Assembly (NCBI GenBank): GCA_000226015.1
Contig: JH157001.1
Coordinates: forward strand, 123,372 to 144,193
Direction: 5' to 3'
Source: Mnemiopsis leidyi
Taxonomy: Eukaryota; Ctenophora; Tentaculata; Lobata; Bolinopsidae
DNA length: 20,822 bases
Positions 10,501-19,100 of the stretch are shown one piece after another. The translations under genes were made by a program, and so were the position numbers. Positions within the stretch are counted from its first letter, which is position 1. Each line of letters starts with the position of its first letter. The notes under the pieces are model-generated. The model was not told the origin of the DNA and did not search any database. It saw only the letters and a program-made list of their open reading frames with translations.

Positions 10501-12124
10501 TCCACATACAATTAACTGTTCAGTTTATTGGGTCACTTCTCACTAACTTTGCTAGGACTTCTTCATTTAATCGGTGTCAGTTTTGAAATGCATGTTACGT
10601 GGCGCGCGGTCACGCTGAGAATGTGAACGTGCCGCGCACGTATCTTTCTTTGTTGTTTTTGAAGATTTGATTTTGTGAGCCCTTATCACGGCTCCATAAA
10701 TCGGCCTTTTTAACGATTCTAAAATCTAATCCGATAGTATAGGATGTCGCTTGGATTTTCGGAGCGCGAACCGAGAACTCTCGGATTTCGACGTTCCGAG
10801 CGCCTCTAGAAAATCCCTCTTGGTTTTTTCGAACAAGTTTTACAGTTTACTGTTCAGTCTAACAAATATCTGCCGACCTTGGGATGATTCCCTCACATTG
10901 CAAACATTCAGGGATGATGATGCCTCAACAGTATCCTAGAAGTTACCAGTACCCTAATGTTCAGCAGATGCCGCGCGGTGAGTCTTTGTCAATGAAGCAT
11001 GACAAGTTTTTAGGCGGCTTTGAATCTCATAAATTCGATTTTCATAGGATTATAAGTGGAAGGCTGGATGTAGTTTAGTCTTTTGTTATAGATTATCCAA
11101 CAATGTATCATCAATAACAAATCATAGAGCACGCTGAAGTGTATGTGACAGTGTTTGTGACAGTGTATGTGGCAGTGTTTGTGACAGTGTATGTGACAGT
11201 GTTTGTGACAGTGTATGTGACAGTGTATGTGACAGTGTTTGTGACAGTGTATGTGACAGTGTTTGTGACAGTGTAATGTGTATGTGTCAGTGTATGTGAC
11301 AGTGTTTGTGACAGTGTTTGTGCCAGTGTTTGTGACAGTGTCTGCAGAAACTCCCAGTTTACATCTTATAAACTCAACAACGAAACCTCCAGGTTACGTA
11401 GATCCTAACGGGTTTATACCGGTACAACAACAACCCCGCCCGGCACAGGTCTTACAAATATCCCTACCTCCTAACATGAACCCGCAATCCGCTCCCAGGT
11501 ATTTACTTCTCACACGCCATTTCACATGTATTAAGGGAATCAGCAAACTGCAATTTTATTCCAGCTCCTATTCTTTCTTGGTTGCAAACTTTTGGTTTGG
11601 ATAGAAAGCGTTCTAAAAATAGCATGGTTGAGATGATATGATATTTTCAGACAAGCTCGGCCAACTCTGGGACCAAACCCTGGACTTGCCCAGCCTCATC
11701 AAGCTCCTCTACATAGAGTCCCTTATAATCAGGTGTGTGTTTCACATTCTACACTGTAATTTTACACGGTACACAGTATAGTGTACATTGTATACTGTGA
11801 ACTGTACATTGCAAACTGTACATTGTACATTGTAAACTGTACACTTAACACTCTAAATTTTACACTTTACATGGTACACTGAGACTAGCGTACTGCCCTG
11901 CTGAGACCGGGCTAGGACCGTGAAATGAGGTTGTGGAAGTTTTACTATCTCTAAGTTGTTTGGTCGTAACTGGCTCCTTATTGTTCTATAGCTGTCAAAT
12001 GATTCTCCCCAAAGAATTTTGATTTCTAAGCTCCAATTTCAACAAGTTCCTATTTCAGATGCAGTTAAGCAACATGCAGAACACAAGCATGCAAAACCCT
12101 AACATGTACAATCAATACAGATGA
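7586..12124 (+). CDS. SUPT20H: SUPT20H/SPT20 homologue (SAGA complex subunit, p38IP family), 15 coding exons
   Basis: Joined exons: 7586-7632, 7752-7806, 7977-8119, 8338-8521, 8658-8780, 8893-9068, 9212-9329, 9543-9851, 9974-10063, 10211-10330, 10452-10494, 10912-10977, 11348-11498, 11651-11732, 12059-12124. All junctions are GT-AG and keep frame, giving about 590 residues ending NMYNQYR. SPT20 is a structural subunit of the SAGA histone acetyltransferase coactivator in the nucleus; the human protein is also known as p38-interacting protein. Exons 1-6 encode the Spt20 domain. Recognisable segments are TEKILHLTKVPEGWEPGL, the stretch from IEQGDIPDQLVPLLEDV to TITDYRG, and LNNPPLCLDTSTQV, each with a clear human counterpart. 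Exons 8-15 encode a low-complexity tail rich in Pro, Gln, Met and Asn, as in the family. The start is the least certain part: the ATG at 7586 is the only nearby one in phase with exon 2, and an upstream exon may exist. The gene converges with the FBXW10-like gene. Confidence 0.85.
8589..8630 (+). repeat. 14-bp tandem repeat, three exact copies
   Basis: GTTAACGCCTTAAA is repeated three times without change (8589-8602, 8603-8616, 8617-8630). It lies in SUPT20 intron 4, 27 bases before the next acceptor AG. Exact identity suggests a recent expansion. Confidence 0.9.
9069..9180 (+). repeat. CAGT-rich imperfect microsatellite in SUPT20 intron 6
   Basis: From the 5' splice site (AG/GTCAGTCAGTGA) the intron repeats CAGT and CAGTCAGT with interruptions up to about 9155, plus one more copy near 9167. 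The array begins in the donor consensus itself. The same tetranucleotide forms the long array at the right edge of the window. Confidence 0.6.
9330..9467 (+). repeat. 27-bp minisatellite starting at the intron 7 donor
   Basis: Five units begin at 9330, 9357, 9384, 9411 and 9438. The first four are exactly 27 bases and the last is 30. Each starts GTGAGTAG or a close variant (GTGATTAG, GTAAGAAG, GTGAGCTG) and ends near AACATT. The first base of unit 1 is the first base of the intron, so every unit reproduces a donor-like sequence. Confidence 0.85.
10495..10911 (+). other. SUPT20 intron 11 with two hairpin-prone segments
   Basis: This 417-base intron has no coding content. A G+C-rich imperfect inverted repeat spans 10596-10642 (arms resembling TACGTGGCGCGCGG and CCGCGCACGTA around a loop of about 13 bases). 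A second hairpin lies at 10753-10816, bounded by GGATTTTC and GAAAATCC, with an inner perfect stem CCGAGA/TCTCGG at 10771-10784. Local G+C is well above the surroundings, which may mark an inserted element, but I see no target duplication. Confidence 0.45.
11139..11343 (+). repeat. 12/24-bp GTGTATGTGACA minisatellite at the intron 12 acceptor
   Basis: About 17 copies of a 12-base unit (GTGTATGTGACA or GTGTTTGTGACA) run through the second half of SUPT20 intron 12. They end in GTGTCTGCAG, which is the acceptor for exon 13. One interruption lies near 11274. The repeat replaces the expected polypyrimidine tract, and every unit contains a GACAG decoy AG. Confidence 0.85.
11741..11890 (+). repeat. 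TACATTGTA-type imperfect tandem repeats in SUPT20 intron 14
   Basis: Variants of ACACTGTA, ACATTGTA and AACTGTACA recur about every 8-14 bases. Many are partly self-complementary (TGTACA), so the RNA could fold. They lie in the first half of intron 14 (11733-12058). No coding content is seen. Confidence 0.6.
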
Positions 12125-12259
12125 GCTCCGCCATTTATTCCATCTTGGTTTTCTCTGCCATCCAGTCAAAATGTTCCTAAACGCGGAGGTTTAAAAATAT
12201 CCGCTCGACTCCATCTGATAATATTAGCCCTTTTTGGACTTGATCATCATTGCTATTTT

Positions 12260-12265
12260 AATAAA
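12260..12265 (+). promoter_or_regulatory. Poly(A) signal AATAAA for SUPT20
   Basis: This is the first canonical hexamer after the SUPT20 stop, 136 bases downstream, in a T-rich setting. Later AATAAA copies near 12546 and 12557 could serve as alternative signals. Confidence 0.55.
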
Positions 12266-12365
12266 CATTTAATAACGCATCAGCACCAGCGAAAACTTTA
12301 TCTTTTTAGAGTGATACATAGTTTTTGTCACAATTGAACGAAAGCTTAAAGCGATGAATATCATT

Positions 12366-12414
12366 AAAGGATGATATACTATAAAGGATGATATACTTAA
12401 AGGATGATATACTT
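12366..12414 (+). repeat. Triple repeat of AAAGGATGATATACT
   Basis: Three near-identical units start at 12366, 12383 and 12399 (17, 16 and 16 bases). It is a short local expansion between the convergent genes. Confidence 0.85.
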
Positions 12415-12545
12415 AGGATTTTTAAGATATTCACATTTTGTTGGGCATATTTGGTGATACTCCTCCCTATTTTAGTAAAAATTTCGATATCTTTTGTAGG
12501 TTTCAAGTTGAACATCAAAGAAATTTCGCGATACTAAATATTCTA

Positions 12546-12580
12546 AATAAAGGTGCAATAAAATTGCCTTGCAATTTATT
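12546..12580. promoter_or_regulatory. Two-way poly(A) signal hairpin between convergent genes
   Basis: Plus-strand AATAAA at 12546-12551 and 12557-12562 face a minus-strand AATAAA at 12575-12580. The segment 12556-12580 is an inverted repeat (CAATAAAATTGC against GCAATTTATTG), so both transcripts could form the same hairpin carrying a poly(A) signal. It is a plausible shared end site for SUPT20 and the FBXW10-like gene. Confidence 0.45.
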
Positions 12581-13139
12581 GAGTATCAAAGTACTATTTG
12601 ATTAGACCGTCTGTCATATTGAGTATGAATCTAGAGTTGACATTTTTCTATTTATATTCTGATATATTGCGGTCGTGTTTTAGTAAGGCTGCAAACACAG
12701 CGTTGATCTCAAATTCTGTATTTATTTCTTCTTATCGTTCAGATATTTGTCTTTGACTAATATACTTTTCGTTTTAACGAATTGGAAGTTTCCGGAATTA
12801 ACATGTATTTTTATTTGCGAATGTAACATCAACCCCAAATTTAAACAATTTATATGACTAATATTCAATAAAATTGGAATATAAACACATTTTCATCTTC
12901 AAAGTCGCTTAAATTACGATCACCTCGATTCTAAATATAAAATGATTTTGGAAAAACACGATGGATTACTTTCCCCCATAAATGTCAACAACCCCTGATC
13001 TTGATTTTCCAAATCATAAATCTGTACAGCTACATGAGTACATGTATTATCCATAGCTTTCTTGTCTGTTCATCAAGTCATCAGTTTCATAGTTTCAGCA
13101 GTCTTCTTACAGTATAGAAGTATGTTACAAAATGTCCTT

Positions 13140-16100
13140 TCAGTATCTAATTCTGGCAGTAGCAGTCTTAGGTCGTCTGACGGTACCTCCGGTAGTTGGA
13201 TGGCAGTTGCTATTGTTCAGCTGAACACCATATTTTGTTTTGTTGCGCGTGGCATTATCCACACTACCTATGTCACCTGTCTCAGGAATGTCAGATAAGA
13301 GTCTCTGCCAACTGCTTTGCCATCTTTCTACCGGGCGTACCTAAAGGGAAAGTTCTATTAAGTATTAGGCTTTCGAGTTTTGTGTTGTTGATAAAGTTCG
13401 GACTTGAAATAATTAGTAGCTTTGATAAAATGTTAATACTTTGCACGAAAATGCGTAACGTTTAGAAGTAAATTTACTACATCAAAGTAATCTCACATCA
13501 ACTCTGTGCTGGATAAGACTGGCCGTGTCCGGTCGACGTTTAGCGAAGGACGGCAGATGTCCGTGCACGCTCAAACTCGCACTGACGAACGGGGCAGAGC
13601 TGGGTCTCTTGGACTTCATCTTCTTGAGCTGCTCTGAGTTGTGTTGTCCTCTCCTCAAGTAGTCTGAGTATTGAGGTTGTCCTGACTCTCTCTGACCTGC
13701 TGAGTTAAGTGTTGGTAATTGGTATTTGTTGCTGTTGGTAGTGATAAAACTAGAGAGATTAGCTACGATAAGATTTAAATTTACGCAGATAAATTATTAT
13801 GCCAAAACACAAACTATTATAATTAACTATAACTGTCACCAATGCTTTACCAATTACCACCTATCTTATGTATGACCGTGCTGCCTACTTGCACAATAAT
13901 ACTTGCAAAATAAAACAATAAGTGCAAATCTCAGTTTATCTCAATAGCTACTGATGTCACAAACCAATGCTAGCAGATTTATCCGTGTTAAGGATCTCCA
14001 CATCAGGCCGGCTGACCAAGCCGCAGTAGGATATAGGTCCCCGGTTAAAGACATCCTCAAACAGCAACTGTTTCGTTGCTGCTTGTACAACGGAGGTCTA
14101 CAAAGGAAAGAGTTGTGAGAAACTTAATTTAAATGATCTACTCAGTTTTACATCTATAATTTTTTTGCAGATTCAAATTAAACTTGATTTCAAGAATGAT
14201 CTATTCTGAAAAATTATTAATATCTATCATGCAAAAAATAAATACATAAATTGAAATAAACTATGCAACATGTGCCTACCCTGATATTTTCAGGATCTCT
14301 GGGTGATACCGGAGGAACACCCGGTGACACGGGAGAAACACCCGGTGATTCCAGGGAAATGTCCGGTGACTCCTCCAAGGGGGGTTCTGGAGAGGATGGT
14401 GGGACTAGGGGCGGACCAAGGTCTGTTGTCTCTGACATTGTTTTAGAGATGCTCTGTGTCAACTCGATAGGTCTTCTGTTGGGTGTCACCAAATCAACCA
14501 AAATACAAATACCAAATTACAATGTAAACATGAATTGTAAAAAAATGTTCTCTCTCGTATTGTATCAAAATGATGGAAGGAGTGAAACACAAACCTAATA
14601 GCCCACTGAGCAGAACCAGATGAATGATTATTTGTCGTGTTCTTAATGCTGAAATGAAATGTTCTGATTGGTTAACACAAGCACGTGCAATACGAGCAAC
14701 TCTTGGATTGGTTTAAGCATGTTTAGAGTGCAATAAATATGTGCCGCTGTGAGTAAAAATACAAAGGCATGTATTAATATTATATAACGCACTCCTCTCA
14801 TATTCTAGATAACATAATCTCGCTCAAATTTTCAATCAAATTGCGAGTAAAATCTTACCACAATTCAATCTAATAAGCTGTAAATAATTTAATAATATAT
14901 CCAATCTCAAAATAATTGTCGTCAGCTCTCAATTAATCAACCATCTTGCACCACGGTACCTGAACATTACAGAACGCAGCTTGTAAAACTTACTGAGATC
15001 TAAGCTGGACAGCAGATTTACATCGTCTCTTCAACGTCCTACTTCCTCCTCCTGATTCCTCTGTGTTGTGTCTCTTTTCCTACACGGTCACTCGTTTAGC
15101 TTCACAGTGCAAGTGACTAAGTTTTGATTTGAAAAGTAAAAATAATCGAGCATGATGGAGAATTGGGCCAAATTTGGACACCTCTCATAGACATTATATT
15201 TTCAAATAAAGGTAAATTTATTTAATCTTACTTGGATAGAGGTTTCACAAACAATAAAAACTAAATACTGAAGTTGGAGGTCAGCGGTCGTAACTCGTAA
15301 ACGTATGTCAGGGAAATTACGCAGTGACTAAACATGTCTTACAGTAGCAGTATAACAGTTACCCAATTGGTGAGTAAATACGACTTGAGAGACACGTGTG
15401 TGTAGAGCAGACAGCTAGGTTACTATTAGACAAGAGACATGTGTTTGTAGACTGTAGAGCAGACAGCTAGGTTACTAAGACAAGAGACACGTGTGTGTAG
15501 AGCAGACAGCTAGGTTACTAAGACAAGAGACACGTGTGTGTAGAGCAGACAGCTAGGTTACTAAGACAAGAGACACGTGTGTGTAAAGCAGACAGCCAGG
15601 TTACTAAGACAAGAGACACGCACGTGTGTAGAGCAGACAGCTAGATAGGCGAGGAGCTAGATGAGATTGGATTTATCTGAATCACGTGACCACGTGTGTT
15701 ATTGAGACTTGAAGAACAGGCGGTAGGGTTAGATTTTATCATAGTACACTCACGAGTTAGATTACGAGCATGCAGATCAACAGCAGAATCATTGCTCTAT
15801 GAACTTATGAAGTATCGTATACGATACTTCATAAGTTCATAGAGCAATGATTCTGTAGCTAATCGCGATATATTCTTTACTAGTTATTCTATCAAAACTC
15901 AGTAGTACAAGATCAAGTTCTAAGTGTAGTAACTTACTTCCAAAAAGCGCTGAGAGCAATAATCCCAAGTGGTGGGTATGAAGTCTAGTGAAATAACAGT
16001 GCTGCACGTGTTTATTACCAGCCTGTAAAATTACAAATATTTTGGAATTGTGTAAGTGTGTACTGTTCATGTACTTAGTATAGAGAGCGTGTCTCAAATT

Positions 16101-19100
16101 TGTTTTGTTACTAATCGTAGAGTCATTACTTCCATGAATAAGTGAATTCCCGAAGATCAATTAGACGAAACAAGTAGTGTACAAATTGAAGTCAAATCTT
16201 TTCATAGAAACCTCAAATTATTTGCATATTATATAGTAGTGTTGAAAGTATTGAAACAAGTCATTACAGCCATTATGTTGAAATCTTAAACCGTTCCACT
16301 GACCTGTCGATATCAACGAAAAGTGTGGTAATAGAATCTCCCTTTGCGTTAGCCCTAATGACTTTGATACAATCTCCGGAAACCAAACTCCAGACTCTAA
16401 CTTTGCCATCCTCACATCCGGTAATACATCTCACATAGCAATACTGCACTGACAAGACCTTCCTGAAAGTTAATTTGTTACGTTAGATAGTTCATAGTAT
16501 GTTCATCCTTGACTTGGTGCCGTTCCAACCTTTGGTTATTTTTGTCACATTTGCATTGTAGTTACCTGAATCTTAATTTGGATTTAAATTTACCATTTTT
16601 CCCCGTAGCAATTCGAAATTTAAGTCAATGCAAGGCGAGTTCTTTAAAATGCAGGGAATCGCAACCAACGTGTTTCTGTCGCAAGCTAAGGCTAGAAATG
16701 AACTATAGCATAAGGGACATAAGACTTGGTCTGTGTTATCATCTATAGATATATTGTATAGTTTTCTAATTACACAGTAACAAAATACAATAACATAGGA
16801 TGATCCTTCAAATCTAATGAAACTACTTGCTCGTAAGAGATATCCTCTAAATTTTGATACAATTTAACAAGAACTAATGTACTTCCTAGTTCCCACTCCC
16901 AAAATTACTGCCTAAATCGGTTAGCGAGTGATTAAGAACACCGCTAAACATTACAAACGTAATCGCGCGCATACAGTGCACATGGTTTAAAATCTCGCTA
17001 TGCGCGTTTTGTATCACATGGACACATGACTATAACAAATAATACGTTCGGCTATTGCCGCTTCCGCTCATGATGGTATGGTTTATGGTTTTGTGGTTCC
17101 CAGTTCCCACGCAGTTAATAGAATCTCTGACACGTTATATCATTACAGTGGATTTTAAATTCTAACCAAATAATGCCTAATTATCCTTGAATCATGCCAA
17201 ATCCCGACCATCACATGTTTGTGATAATCAAATCACTAATTACCTCAATTTTCAACTCTCATATCCCACTTGTTTCTAGAACTCAAATTCGTTCATTTCT
17301 TACCAGTGTCAGTGTAGCGAAGAATATTGATGTATAAACATATTTTACCAATCCCAGCAAATACCTGGTCACGTGACATTAAAAATCGATACATGAAACT
17401 GCTGGGTTCATGAGATTGTCCTGTATCACTAGTTGTAGGAGAGGGCTTATTATAAATAACCCTCTGTTATATATAACCCTCTGTAAGGGCTATGATTTCT
17501 TGATCGCGGATTGCATGCTTAGTTACGTCGCTGTGGAAAAAGTGCAGCCTCTAGAAAAGGCACAGATCACTAACTCCACTACAGAGTCTACCAAAAATAA
17601 GTGATTGCCTACAAATAAGAGATTGCCTACGTTTATTACGAGTTCCCTATGATATCGTTAGGTGTGGGGGCTTGGATCAGCTAAAGCAACACATTTATCG
17701 GAGCATGCAAGGTTGGCAGCAGTGACCTAGCACAGTATAAACAGAAAACTACTTTAGTTGAAAATTACTTTAATTGATATAAAGAAGATGGATAAATGAT
17801 TGAAAGTGAAGCTGTACTTACCCTGGATGAGGCAGGGTAAACATGGGAGACTCGTCCAATGATATCATGTTCCAAATGTACATGACATTGTTCGCTCCCC
17901 CCATGATGAAATGTGGTGTGATGTTCACACAGTAAACTGTGCCTACAGTATTAAACACCTGAGGATGAATATTTGCTATTTTAGTTATTGTACACTTTTA
18001 TTTTATTGAATATACTATAAATAGACATGCTTTGTAGAATAGATACTGCGAACTCTAACCGTGAACAACATAGGACGTTTTACAGGACCCATTACACGCC
18101 GACAGGACCCATTTATATGCCTTTTCATATGCCGGCGCGCAATGGGTCCCATTCAAACGTCTTATGTTGTACACGGTAAGAAGACGATTTTAATAAAGAC
18201 AAAAACTCCCGAAATACAGTTAAACAGCAGCTTTAACGAACCCTAAGTTTTGAACCCTGATTTACATCCCACAAAAATAGGTGATGAGACTCTGTCCCGA
18301 CAGCTGCACGGTCACCTAACAGACGGACTGAGGTTATAGGGCGCGGGTGGTGGAAGGTGCGCTTTATCATGGCTTTCTTCAAATACCACACTTTCACCAT
18401 ACTGTCCCGAGCACCCGATATCAGCAACCTAAGGGTGAATTTTTGATCAGTAGTCAATGACTAAACACGGTTATTTTACATTAATGATCAGATGGTGACT
18501 GGACTTGGGACCAGTTCACAGTACATTACATTAATGCCCTCTGAATACCATCAGGCAGCTCAGTCCTTTCAAGTATCAATACCATACCACAAATCCACAT
18601 TGAAGTCATAAGAAATTTAGCTGAATTCGTTTTCAAAGCTAATTTTTGTTTCCTTTTCCCTTAGAGCTTTCCAGCCACAGAGAAACTAACGTATCATTGT
18701 GATCGAGACAGGTGATTGTTCCTCTGTGTCCTCGCCATAGTCTCAAGTATGCTCCTGTCTCTATTGACCAAGCTCTTATCGTTAAATCGTAGCTGCCTGT
18801 AAAATTTTACATTTCCTTCTTATTTGATTGAGAATTATAGCATCTCGTCTGTTAATATTACTGATGATTTTCAAGAACACACATATTATGTTTAGAAATA
18901 CAATGTACACGTAACATGTGGAATGTTTAGAAATACAATGTACACGTAACATGTGGAATGTTTAGAAATACAATGTACATATAACATGTGGAATGTTTAG
19001 AAATACAATGTACACGTAACATGTGGAATGTTTAGAAATACAATGTACACGTAACATGTGGAATAAAGGATGTTCACACTCACCTGATATAACGATTCTG

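Larger units (their letters stand above)
12125..13139. other. Convergent intergenic region / overlapping 3' UTRs
   Basis: This 1015-base A+T-rich gap lies between the SUPT20 stop (plus) and the FBXW10-like stop (minus). It contains plus-strand AATAAA at 12260-12265, 12546-12551 and 12557-12562, and minus-strand AATAAA (TTTATT on the plus strand) at 12575-12580 and 12810-12815. A 16-17-bp triple repeat lies at 12366-12414. I see no gene. Both 3' UTRs probably occupy this space and may overlap. Confidence 0.6.

Noticed and set aside
13482..13496. FBXW10-like gene ending at a TGA at 13482 after HRVDVRLL
   Set aside because: A GTGAGA donor after HRVD joins in phase to a strong acceptor at 13341-13342. 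The following 66-residue frame (VRPVERWQ onward) is clearly coding and has its own stop.
15800..15840. loxP-like recombination site
   Set aside because: The palindrome has no asymmetric spacer and its arms do not match known recombinase arms; the resemblance is limited to a few bases.
15837..16160. 107-residue minus-strand open frame as a separate gene
   Set aside because: The true exon (16022-15938) uses another frame, reading RLVINTCSTVISLDF; the long frame is a shadow.
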